A DNA stretch of 8,342 nucleotides from Caryophanales bacterium (GCA_016291895.1 JAEEZO010000022.1:1-8342), one strand, 5' to 3'. Positions 1 through 6,154 are shown, counted from the first letter of the stretch. Notes: generated by a model not told the origin, from the letters alone. Program-made: numbers and translations.

Positions 1-10
1 GTTTTTATTA

Positions 11-19
11 TGTTATAAT
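11..19 (+). promoter_or_regulatory. Extended -10 promoter for the HipA-like operon
   Basis: TG at 11-12, one base, then a perfect TATAAT at 14-19 gives an extended -10 element. Any -35 box would lie before the window. Transcription would start near 26, so the leader is only about ten bases and the ribosome site AAGGAG (26-31) sits at the very 5' end of the message. Confidence 0.7.
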
Positions 20-36
20 ATTAGTAAGGAGATATG

Positions 37-1284
37 ATGTTTACTTGTAGAGAAGAATTATCTAAAGATCAATTAAAAAGAATAAAGAAAATAATTCATT
101 TAGATGATTTTAAGAAGATTAATAGTATTATTAATATTTGTGATTTAAATCAAAGTGAAGAAGATATTATCAAGAATATAAAAGATTATATTTGGTTATT
201 TCTAGCTAATAGAAGTACAAGTGAATTTCCTAATAAAGTAGATAATTTTATTTCTTTTATTGAAAATTATCCTAATATAAAAAGACCAAGTTTTACTTTT
301 CCAAGTAAAGATGGAAAAATTCATGAATTAAGTGATGACTATTTAGTAGTATGTAATGGATATCATATTTATCATGATTATCGTTATTTAAATGGAAGAA
401 GAGTTAATGGTTTATATATGCAAGAGTCATATTTAGGTACTGATCATAAAATCTATTTATCAAAAAAATCAATGAAGTCAAGAACCCTTCCAGTATCACG
501 CGAAACATCTATGGAAGTTGATTATAATTCTTTATTAGTTGAAAGTGTCTTTAATTACTTTTCAGAACCTGTTGCAAGTTATTATTTAGTAAAAACAAAT
601 GCCATACCTTATAACAGTATTATTACACCAAGTTTTCTTGAAAGTAATCAAGAATTAATTCATCTTCGTGATTTAGATGATGAAGAAAGAGAAAATACTA
701 TAGATACACATTCTAATCGATTAAATATCATAATTAATAGTCTTACAAAACGTTATAAGGGAATAATGAATGATAATGATTTTCAAAATATGATTAATAA
801 AGTTCAATTACAATATTGTATTCAATCTTTTATGAAATTATTAGTAGGACCAATGGATGCTAATTATGGTAATACAGGTATTATCCTAACTCATAATGAA
901 AATGGTATTCCATCTATTGAAATTGCACCTGCTTTTGACTTAGATGTTAGTTTTAATATATCTACTGAATTAATGAAAAGTAATAATATAGACCAAATAA
1001 AAGATATTAATGGTAATCCATCAACGATTACCTCAATAATAAAAGAATTTAAAGATATCCCTGGCTTTAAAGAATTTTTAGATAACTTTGTAAAGAAATT
1101 ATTAAATCATAATGCACCTAAAAATATTCTTAATAATGTTTATGAAAGAACGAATTTATCTTTCTTTAAAGAAAGAGAAGATAGTTATATTCATTTCTTA
1201 GATAAAAGATTTATTGAAGTACTAGATGCATATCGAAATACTTATATAATGGAGGCTATAAATGGAGTTAAAATGGGAAGATAA
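37..1284 (+). CDS. HipA-like kinase-fold protein (HipT-like)
   Basis: A 415-residue protein of mostly unrecognised sequence whose C-terminal half carries a motif pair typical of HipA-type Ser/Thr kinases. The first is a catalytic-loop-like DANYGN (D274, N279), to compare with DGHAKN in E. coli HipA. About 20 residues later comes IAPAFDLD (D301, D303), to compare with the metal-binding LTPFYD of HipA. The segment around E169 may supply the helix glutamate of the kinase N-lobe. HipA kinases phosphorylate glutamyl- or tryptophanyl-tRNA synthetase; the target here is unknown. There is no signal peptide or membrane segment, so the protein is cytosolic. Two ATGs are adjacent. The second (37) is chosen because AAGGAG at 26-31 lies five bases before it, against two for the ATG at 34. 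The N-terminal HipA subdomain is missing from this protein and seems to be encoded by the next, overlapping gene. The kinase assignment rests on short motifs and is moderate. Confidence 0.55.
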   Translation: MFTCREELSKDQLKRIKKIIHLDDFKKINSIINICDLNQSEEDIIKNIKDYIWLFLANRSTSEFPNKVDNFISFIENYPNIKRPSFTFPSKDGKIHELSDDYLVVCNGYHIYHDYRYLNGRRVNGLYMQESYLGTDHKIYLSKKSMKSRTLPVSRETSMEVDYNSLLVESVFNYFSEPVASYYLVKTNAIPYNSIITPSFLESNQELIHLRDLDDEERENTIDTHSNRLNIIINSLTKRYKGIMNDNDFQNMINKVQLQYCIQSFMKLLVGPMDANYGNTGIILTHNENGIPSIEIAPAFDLDVSFNISTELMKSNNIDQIKDINGNPSTITSIIKEFKDIPGFKEFLDNFVKKLLNHNAPKNILNNVYERTNLSFFKEREDSYIHFLDKRFIEVLDAYRNTYIMEAINGVKMGR

Positions 1285-1591
1285 AGATGGTAACAAATAT
1301 TTATTAGGCACTCTTTATAAAAAAGATAATTATTATTATTTTGAAAAGAATAATGAAGGTTTATTAGAAGCCATGAATCATGGATGTTTTGGTATTGGAA
1401 GTATGGATTTAACAAAAGATATTATTAAAAGTGAAAAACTATTTTCCTTTTTTAGAAATCGTATTCCAAGTATTGATCATCCTAATATTAAAGATATTTT
1501 AAAATCATATAATTTAGAAGAGTATGATGAAATGGAATTATTAAAAAGAACTCATGGTTCATTATTAACTGATAAATATTTTTTGGAATGA
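1262..1591 (+). CDS. Small HipA N-terminal-subdomain-like protein (HipS-like)
   Basis: A 109-residue protein overlapping the kinase-like gene by 23 bases. Its ribosome site GGAGG (1251-1255) lies inside that gene, so translational coupling is likely. Residues about 63-105 follow the pattern of the HipA N-terminal subdomain: LFSFFRNRIPS resembles FNFFDNLLPD of E. coli HipA, a helix (IKDILKSY) follows, then ELLKRTHGSLLTD in place of the DLL..IG.D..GA segment. In HipBST systems this subdomain is a separate protein, HipS, which binds and neutralises the kinase HipT. A similar partner role is inferred here. In HipBST the order is B-S-T; here the small gene follows the kinase. The gene ends in TGA, the only TGA stop among the genes whose end is visible. 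The frame then stays open for 12 more codons into the next small gene. Homology is from motif memory only. Confidence 0.5.
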   Translation: MELKWEDKDGNKYLLGTLYKKDNYYYFEKNNEGLLEAMNHGCFGIGSMDLTKDIIKSEKLFSFFRNRIPSIDHPNIKDILKSYNLEEYDEMELLKRTHGSLLTDKYFLE

Positions 1592-1627
1592 GAAGATTAT
1601 TATAAAAAATGGTTAGGAGGTAAAAAA

Positions 1628-1738
1628 ATGGAAGAGAAGAAAGAATGTACTTGTGGTCCTGATTGCACTTGTGGATGTCAAGAAGGAAAAGAATGTACAT
1701 GTACAGATGAAAATTGTAATTGCAATGAAAAAGAATAA
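1628..1738 (+). CDS. Cysteine-rich 36-residue metallothionein-like protein
   Basis: A tiny acidic protein with nine cysteines in 36 residues (C7, C9, C13, C15, C17, C23, C25, C30, C32), mostly as CxC pairs such as CTC, CGC and CNC, plus many Glu, Lys and Asp and no hydrophobic core. This is the composition of a metallothionein-like soft-metal (Zn, Cu or Cd) binding peptide, and no other fold is evident. A perfect AGGAGG at 1615-1620 lies seven bases before the ATG, and a terminator follows the stop directly, so the coding call is firm despite the length. The gene is 36 bases downstream of the HipS-like gene in the same frame and probably shares its transcript. Metal binding is inferred from composition; no family is recognised with certainty. 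Confidence 0.75.
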   Translation: MEEKKECTCGPDCTCGCQEGKECTCTDENCNCNEKE

Positions 1739-1760
1739 AGAAGATGCAAATCTTCTTTTT
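1737..1760 (+). terminator. Rho-independent terminator after the Cys-rich gene
   Basis: A nine-base-pair stem (1737-1745 with 1750-1758) closes on a GCAA tetraloop of the GNRA type and runs into a T-run at 1756-1760. It starts inside the stop codon of the Cys-rich gene and ends the HipA-like operon. Confidence 0.85.
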
Positions 1761-1774
1761 GCTTACCCTTAGAG

Positions 1775-1803
1775 TTGTTTTTTTAAAGAATTTATGATAT
1801 AAT
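1775..1803 (+). promoter_or_regulatory. Sigma-A-type promoter of the polymerase-HAD gene
   Basis: TTGTTT (1775-1780), a 17-base spacer, and TATAAT (1798-1803) preceded by TGA (1795-1797), making an extended -10. Transcription should begin near 1810. An ATG at 1804 therefore lies upstream of the expected transcript start and cannot be the translation start. Confidence 0.8.
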
Positions 1804-1830
1804 ATGAAAGTTTTTAAAAAAGGGGATTTT

Positions 1831-4338
1831 ATGGATAATATAATATTTTATAAACTAAGGAAGTTTAATAATCATTGGGTAGTTGTCTTTTTAGATAATA
1901 AAACTAATGAATCTATAATTATTAAAGATGATCCTACATTACTTAAATATTTTTTAGAAGATCAAAAAGATTCAATTCTTATTGGAGCTAATAATTATAC
2001 AAATGATGATATTTTATTAACATCTTTAGTTAAGAATAGTAATTTAACAGGTGAAGTTAATGATGATGATATCACAAAGTATTTACCAATTACCTTAGAT
2101 GTTAGTCAAGGTATTGTAAGAAATAGTTTAATTGACTACAACAATATGGTTAGTACTTTATGGGATAATAATGGTAATGCGCTATCTTATAATTATGCTT
2201 TATCACTTGAAGATATCAAAAAACAATTAGTTGCAGATGTGCAAATAATTAAAAACTTTTATAAAATGAATGAAAGAAAAAACTTCTTAAAATGGAAAGT
2301 TGATGTTATTAATAAATATCATTTGGGTAAAGAGACATATCACTATTCTTATGGTGATATTATGAGAACTATTTTAGGTCTTAATATAAAAAATGAAACA
2401 AGAAGTAGAAGAATATCTTTAGATAAAAAATTAGAACAAGCTTTAAAAAAGAAAAATGATCCTTTTCTTAATGAATTATTAGAAACATTAAAAAAGTATT
2501 ATAGTCACAATGAATCTGAAAAAATACAAATCAAAATTGGAGATTGTTTAGTTAATTTTAATGAACAAGGTATTCTTGGTAGTATGGAAGATAGTTTAAT
2601 TGATACTAATACGAAAAGTCCATATGCCTACTTATATATCGATTTTAATAGTTTTGGTCCTAATATTTTAATTAATAATAATTGGCTAGATGGAGTTAGT
2701 AAAAATCCAGAGAGATATTCAGAGATTAAAGATTTAAGAATATCTTTAAAAACACAAAAACAAGTAGAACAATTATATTATAAATATATGTTAAATTCAG
2801 GACTTGATTATTTAAATAGAGTAGCTACTAAAGATGGTAAAAATATTGGTTTATCACTTACAATGAGTGGTATTATGACAATGATGTTACTTTATAAAAA
2901 TATTGAAGGATTTAAAACAGAATTAATTGAATGTAATACAGATGGTCTTATTGTTAAATGTCCAAGAAATATGATTAATAATATTAAAAATGAAGTTAAG
3001 AAATTAGAAGAATTATTATCATTATCTTGTGATGTTGATGTTATTAAAAAAATAGTTCATTTTGATACAAAGAATTATGTTATGGAATTTGAAGATGGTA
3101 AACAAAAACATTTAGGGGTTTTCGGTGCTTTTCAAACTAATCCATTATATTGTAGTGGAATAAGTGCCGTTGAACTAGCTTTAAGAGAATATTATTTAAA
3201 GGGTACTCCTGTTAGTATGACTTTAAGAAAACTAAGAAATGAAGGAAACTTAGAATCATTCCAAATTGTTAAAAAACAAAAGAAAAATGAAAGAGCTAAA
3301 TATGTTAATATTAACGATGAATATTTCTTATACGATAGATCAACAAGTAGATTATTTGCAGTAAGACAAGAAGTTATTAAAAATCCATTTTATGTTAAAA
3401 ATCCTAAAGGTAATTTTGAAGAATATAAAACAAAACGAGGAAGAAGTGTCAAAGATGGATATTATCATTTTGAATTATCTGATAAGAATCTACCTTCTAT
3501 TCATGATATAGACCTAACATATTATATTGATGAATGTTATAAAGTTATAAATAATCATCCAATTACAAAGGCTCCAATGATCAATTTAGATTTACCAAAG
3601 ATGAATTGTTTTGTAGATTTAGATGGTACATTAATAAAAGATAAAGATTATGATACGGCTTATTTAACTTTCTATAAAGCGGTTGATGGTATCTTAAAAG
3701 AGGAAGAGATTCCAGCTGCTTATGAGTTATTTGCAAGACAAGGTGGCTACTTAGTACAATTTTTAGGTATATGCAAAAAATATAAAGCTTATGGAACAAT
3801 TGATAACTTCGCTAATTATTTAGAAGATATGAATTTATTCCCAGGTAAATCTTTTAAAGAATATAAACATTTTGTAACTAATTATATAAAATATGATATT
3901 GAAAGTTCTGTTAATTTAGAGTCATTTAATGGTTCTAAAGAATTATTAGAATATTTAAAAAGTGAAAATTGTAATATTATGTTGTATTCAAACTGGTTTA
4001 AAAAGGTACAAGATGCTAAATTAGAAAGTCATGGTTTTATGCCTTATTTTAGTGAAGTATGTACAATTGATGACTATTATGCAAAAAGTTCTGTAAAAGG
4101 TTGGGAAGATCTCTTAAATGGTGTTAATGTTAATCAAGATTCTATTAACATTATGATTGGTAATAGTTCTAACGATGTTGCACCAAAGAGTGTTAATGTA
4201 TCAAGTGTTATTATTAATCATACTGATAAAAAACCAGCTAAAGCTGTTCTTGCTAATGGAATAATTGTTAATAGTTTTAGTGAGATTACTAATCGTAATT
4301 TCTATCCAGAACTTGTTAAAATTAAGAGAATGAAATAA
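1831..4338 (+). CDS. Phage-type DNA polymerase fused to a C-terminal HAD phosphatase
   Basis: An 835-residue two-part protein. Residues about 1-165 match the exonuclease domain of DNA polymerases from Firmicutes phages. The ExoII-like IGANNYTNDD and an ExoIII-like Asp (VADV) remain, but the ExoI D-x-E position reads K8-x-R10, so proofreading is probably lost. The palm follows with motif A YIDFNSFGPN (D271), motif B K318-YML-NS (N322), and motif C CNTDG (D371), all key residues present. Residues about 430-575 resemble the rest of the phage enzymes (KGTP, FQIVKK, YIDECYKV). Residues about 592-835 are a complete HAD hydrolase: DLDGT (D596, D598), YSN (S720), K756, and GNSSND (D782). The start at 1831 has AAGGGGA at 1819-1825; an in-frame ATG at 1804 overlaps the promoter -10 end. 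The gene is monocistronic, with no capsid, integrase or other phage genes beside it. DNA synthesis plus phosphate removal is predicted; the biological role is unknown. The HAD call is very firm and the polymerase call good. Confidence 0.75.
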   Translation: MDNIIFYKLRKFNNHWVVVFLDNKTNESIIIKDDPTLLKYFLEDQKDSILIGANNYTNDDILLTSLVKNSNLTGEVNDDDITKYLPITLDVSQGIVRNSLIDYNNMVSTLWDNNGNALSYNYALSLEDIKKQLVADVQIIKNFYKMNERKNFLKWKVDVINKYHLGKETYHYSYGDIMRTILGLNIKNETRSRRISLDKKLEQALKKKNDPFLNELLETLKKYYSHNESEKIQIKIGDCLVNFNEQGILGSMEDSLIDTNTKSPYAYLYIDFNSFGPNILINNNWLDGVSKNPERYSEIKDLRISLKTQKQVEQLYYKYMLNSGLDYLNRVATKDGKNIGLSLTMSGIMTMMLLYKNIEGFKTELIECNTDGLIVKCPRNMINNIKNEVKKLEELLSLSCDVDVIKKIVHFDTKNYVMEFEDGKQKHLGVFGAFQTNPLYCSGISAVELALREYYLKGTPVSMTLRKLRNEGNLESFQIVKKQKKNERAKYVNINDEYFLYDRSTSRLFAVRQEVIKNPFYVKNPKGNFEEYKTKRGRSVKDGYYHFELSDKNLPSIHDIDLTYYIDECYKVINNHPITKAPMINLDLPKMNCFVDLDGTLIKDKDYDTAYLTFYKAVDGILKEEEIPAAYELFARQGGYLVQFLGICKKYKAYGTIDNFANYLEDMNLFPGKSFKEYKHFVTNYIKYDIESSVNLESFNGSKELLEYLKSENCNIMLYSNWFKKVQDAKLESHGFMPYFSEVCTIDDYYAKSSVKGWEDLLNGVNVNQDSINIMIGNSSNDVAPKSVNVSSVIINHTDKKPAKAVLANGIIVNSFSEITNRNFYPELVKIKRMK

Positions 4339-4339
4339 T

Positions 4340-4364
4340 AAAAACTAGAGAAATCTAGTTTTTT
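4340..4364 (+). terminator. Rho-independent terminator after the polymerase-HAD gene
   Basis: A stem of about ten pairs (4340-4349 with 4354-4363) with a GAAA tetraloop (4350-4353), the 3' arm ending in a T-run at 4359-4364. It begins two bases after the stop codon. Confidence 0.85.
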
Positions 4365-4379
4365 ATTATGTTGTTTTAT

Positions 4380-4408
4380 TTGACATGTAAAATAAAATAT
4401 GCTATTTT
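4380..4408 (+). promoter_or_regulatory. Promoter of the leader-racemase-dipeptidase operon
   Basis: A perfect TTGACA (4380-4385), a 17-base spacer, and TATTTT (4403-4408) preceded by TGC (4400-4402) as an extended -10. Transcription would start near 4415, just before the ribosome site of the leader peptide. Confidence 0.75.
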
Positions 4409-4428
4409 CTTGGTAAGAGGTGAGAATT

Positions 4429-4491
4429 ATGAAGAATTTTAAGTATAATACTCTACATCATAATATCTTGCACTTGTCTTGTCGGCATTAA
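4429..4491 (+). CDS. His-rich 20-residue leader peptide
   Basis: A short reading frame with a good ribosome site (AAGAGGTGA, 4415-4423) five bases before its ATG. It encodes 20 residues with four histidines: H10 and H11 side by side, H15, and H20 just before the stop; C18 and R19 precede the last His. It lies directly after a strong promoter and its 3' half is one arm of an RNA hairpin system that ends in a terminator before the racemase gene. That is the architecture of amino-acid attenuation leaders, in which the speed of translation through the sensed codons decides downstream transcription. The peptide itself probably has no function. Histidine is the obvious sensed residue; Cys, Arg or Leu codons cannot be fully excluded. 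It is unlikely to be chance because promoter, ribosome site, codon bias and RNA pairing all coincide. Confidence 0.7.
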   Translation: MKNFKYNTLHHNILHLSCRH

Positions 4492-4581
4492 AATAAAAAA
4501 AGACGACAACAAGTGCTTTTCGTAGTGCTTGTTGTCTATATATAAATCAAGGACTATATAGACAACTATATAGTCTTTTTT
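4470..4581 (+). promoter_or_regulatory. Transcription attenuator with four mutually exclusive pairings
   Basis: Four successive helices can be drawn, each excluding the next. Pairing 1:2 joins 4470-4484 (inside the leader peptide) to 4504-4516, 13 pairs with a two-base bulge. Pairing 2:3 joins 4505-4517 to 4524-4536, 13 pairs including two G-U. Pairing 3:4 joins 4531-4542 to 4555-4566, 12 Watson-Crick pairs. Terminator 4:5 joins 4552-4561 to 4566-4575 and is followed by six T. Thus 1:2 frees segment 3, 3:4 forms and the terminator is prevented. If a ribosome occupies segment 1, 2:3 forms, 3:4 is lost and the terminator folds. On this reading stalling at His codons turns the operon off. A ribosome resting at the stop codon (4489-4491) would also cover segment 1, so the direction of control is inference while the pairings are seen. 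Confidence 0.7.
4552..4581 (+). terminator. Attenuator terminator before the racemase gene
   Basis: A perfect ten-pair stem (4552-4561 with 4566-4575), loop ACAA, and TTTTTT at 4576-4581. It lies 24 bases before the racemase ATG with no promoter in between, so it must be read through for the operon to be expressed. Confidence 0.85.
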
Positions 4582-4605
4582 AGTACATAAAAAGAGGAGA
4601 TAGAA

Positions 4606-5394
4606 ATGGAAAAATATAATTATAAAATATATATTCCATCTGGTAATCCAACAGCGTTGGTTCTCTCGATGAAAAGAGATATAGAGAAAAGAAGAATGAT
4701 AAATGATGAAATTATGGGATTATATAGTTTTATTGAACAAGTAGGATTTATTAATGATGATATTAATAATCCTGAATTATTAATGGCAGGAGGAGAATTT
4801 TGTGGCAATGCTACAAGATCAGCTGTTTATTATTATTTAAAAGGAAAAAAGGGAAAAATAAAAATTAAAGTATCAGGTGTTAAAAATATATTAAATGCAG
4901 GTATTGATAAAGATAATAATGTATGGGTTGATATGCCTATAATTAAAGGTTTATTCATTAATTCAATTAAAGAATTAAATAAAAAAGAAGCGATTATTAA
5001 ACTTCAAGGAATAACTCATGTTGTTATAGAAGACAAAAATATTAATAATAAGTATAATAAAGAAGAGTTAAAGAATTATTCATATAATATTTTAAAAAAG
5101 TATAATTTATTAGATGAACCTGCTTCTGGAGTAATGTATATCAATTGTTTAGAAAATAAAATAGAATTAACACCAATTGTCTTTGTTAAAGATATTAATA
5201 CATTATTTTATGAAACTGCTTGTGGATCAGGAACAGTTGCAGTTGGTCTTTATATGAGTTATAAAAATAATAAAAGTGTTAAATTAGATGTAATTCAGCC
5301 AACAAAGGAAATTATTAATGTTGAAACAATGATTAGTAATAAGGAAATCATTAATGCAAGAATAATGGGAAAAGTTATTGAATGGGAGGTGTAA
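4606..5394 (+). CDS. DapF-fold amino-acid racemase, probable histidine racemase
   Basis: A 262-residue cofactor-independent racemase of the diaminopimelate epimerase fold. It works with two cysteines acting as base and acid: C66 in GGEFCGNAT and C206 in TACGSGT. Both are present, so the enzyme should be active. Several segments differ from true DapF and match the histidine racemases CntK (staphylopine pathway of Staphylococcus aureus) and Fusobacterium HisR: PSGNPTALV (11-19) replaces the GxGNDF start of DapF, EQVGFI (44-49) is shared with CntK, KVSG (88-91) is shared, and YETACGSGT lacks the ERG...ACG signature that holds diaminopimelate. Ribosome site AGAGGAG (4593-4599) lies six bases before the ATG. 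The gene is second in the operon behind a His-rich attenuator, which independently supports histidine. No staphylopine synthase or transporter genes are visible. DapF fold is certain; histidine specificity is inference, and another amino acid is possible. Confidence 0.7.
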   Translation: MEKYNYKIYIPSGNPTALVLSMKRDIEKRRMINDEIMGLYSFIEQVGFINDDINNPELLMAGGEFCGNATRSAVYYYLKGKKGKIKIKVSGVKNILNAGIDKDNNVWVDMPIIKGLFINSIKELNKKEAIIKLQGITHVVIEDKNINNKYNKEELKNYSYNILKKYNLLDEPASGVMYINCLENKIELTPIVFVKDINTLFYETACGSGTVAVGLYMSYKNNKSVKLDVIQPTKEIINVETMISNKEIINARIMGKVIEWEV

Positions 5395-5396
5395 TA

Positions 5397-6077
5397 ATGA
5401 ATGAGAATTTTGTAAAATATCAAGATTTAATAACCGTTAAAGAAATGAATTTAAAAACTAGTAATGAACCATTTGTAATAATACCCGAAGAAGGTAATAA
5501 AGTTATTGGAAGATATGTAACATCATTAAATGAAAAAGAATATTCTAATAATATTTATATACGTAAAAAGGTATTAGACATGTTAATGAAAGTTGATAAT
5601 TTATTAAAAGAAATTAATCAAAATTATCAATTAATGGTTGTTTATGGTTATCGTAGTATGGAAAAACAAATTAATTATTTCAATAAAGAAATCGAAAAAT
5701 ACAAAGATAAGTTTTCCAATGAAATGGACTTATATGAATTTGTTCATGAAAAGATTGCGGTTCCAACGGTATCTGGTCACCCTACAGGAGGAGCAGTGGA
5801 TGTCGTAATTTATGATATGAAAAATAATCGTATAATTGATTTTGGAACAGATGTTCATGATTATGATGATTGTAAAAGTTATACTTATTATTCTAATATT
5901 AGTAATAATGCAAAAGAAAATAGAATGCTTTTAAGAAAGATAATGATGCAAGAAGGATTTGCTCCTTATGATGGCGAATGGTGGCACTTTTCATATGGTG
6001 ATCGTGAATGGGCTTACTATTACAAAAAGGATAAATATTTATATCCTCAAGTTAATAAAGATATTGTTTATAAATAA
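5397..6077 (+). CDS. VanX-like M15 family D,D-dipeptidase
   Basis: A 226-residue zinc peptidase of family M15 (VanX/DdpX type), which splits D-Ala-D-Ala and related D-dipeptides. The zinc ligands are H128 and D135 in SGHPTGGAVD and H197 in EWWH; E194 is the catalytic base. Spacings (H to D seven, E to H three) equal those of VanX. R86 in YGYR fits the substrate-binding Arg71 of VanX. There is no signal peptide or membrane helix, so it acts in the cytosol like VanX, not at the wall like VanY. The start at 5397 has GGGAGG (5384-5389) seven bases before it; the ATG at 5382 lies before that site and is unlikely. It starts two bases after the racemase stop, so the two are one operon and presumably handle the same D-amino acid. 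No vanR/S/H/A genes are near, so glycopeptide resistance is not indicated. The exact dipeptide is unknown. Confidence 0.85.
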   Translation: MNENFVKYQDLITVKEMNLKTSNEPFVIIPEEGNKVIGRYVTSLNEKEYSNNIYIRKKVLDMLMKVDNLLKEINQNYQLMVVYGYRSMEKQINYFNKEIEKYKDKFSNEMDLYEFVHEKIAVPTVSGHPTGGAVDVVIYDMKNNRIIDFGTDVHDYDDCKSYTYYSNISNNAKENRMLLRKIMMQEGFAPYDGEWWHFSYGDREWAYYYKKDKYLYPQVNKDIVYK

Positions 6078-6080
6078 AAT

Positions 6081-6117
6081 AAATACTACTAATTAGAAAA
6101 ATTAGTAGTATTTTTTT
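6081..6117 (+). terminator. Rho-independent terminator after the dipeptidase gene
   Basis: A 14-pair stem (6081-6094 with 6100-6113), five-base loop AGAAA, and T-run 6111-6117. It starts four bases after the stop codon and separates the D-amino-acid operon from guaB. Confidence 0.9.
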
Positions 6118-6125
6118 AATAATGC

Positions 6126-6154
6126 TTGTAAAACGAAAATAATAACTATATAAT
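6126..6154 (+). promoter_or_regulatory. Promoter of guaB-guaA
   Basis: TTGTAA (6126-6131), a 17-base spacer and a perfect TATAAT (6149-6154). Transcription would begin near 6161, leaving about 20 bases before the ATG. That is too short for a guanine riboswitch or other folded leader. Confidence 0.75.

Noticed and set aside
1592..1614. Separate promoter for the Cys-rich gene (TATAAA at 1601-1606)
   Set aside because: No -35 box or TGN extension at proper spacing; AT-rich DNA gives such boxes by chance, and cotranscription with the upstream genes is simpler.
1488..1700. Minus-strand reading frame of 70 codons
   Set aside because: It lies antisense across two better supported genes and has only low-complexity hydrophobic sequence typical of the reverse of AT-rich coding DNA.
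1262..1738. Mycoplasma-type code (TGA = Trp) joining the HipS-like and Cys-rich frames
   Set aside because: All Trp codons in the large genes are TGG and none contains an in-frame TGA, which would be very common in an AT-rich code-4 genome. The Cys-rich gene has its own perfect ribosome site.
3581..3799. Minus-strand reading frame of 72 codons inside the HAD region
   Set aside because: It is antisense to conserved HAD motifs, with no ribosome site or recognisable product.
4338..4605. T-box riboswitch in the 267-base gap before the racemase
   Set aside because: No T-box consensus is seen, and the transcript from the mapped promoter is filled by the leader peptide and the four hairpin segments.
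4620..4808. Minus-strand reading frame of 62 codons
   Set aside because: It is the shadow of the racemase gene, including its catalytic Cys motif, with no independent signals.
4606..5394. Calling the racemase dapF of lysine and peptidoglycan synthesis
   Set aside because: The DapF start signature and ERG motif are missing, no other lysine genes are near, and the leader contains no Lys-codon run.
5397..6077. Vancomycin-resistance cluster (vanX)
   Set aside because: No ligase, dehydrogenase or two-component genes accompany it; family M15 dipeptidases occur widely in other roles.
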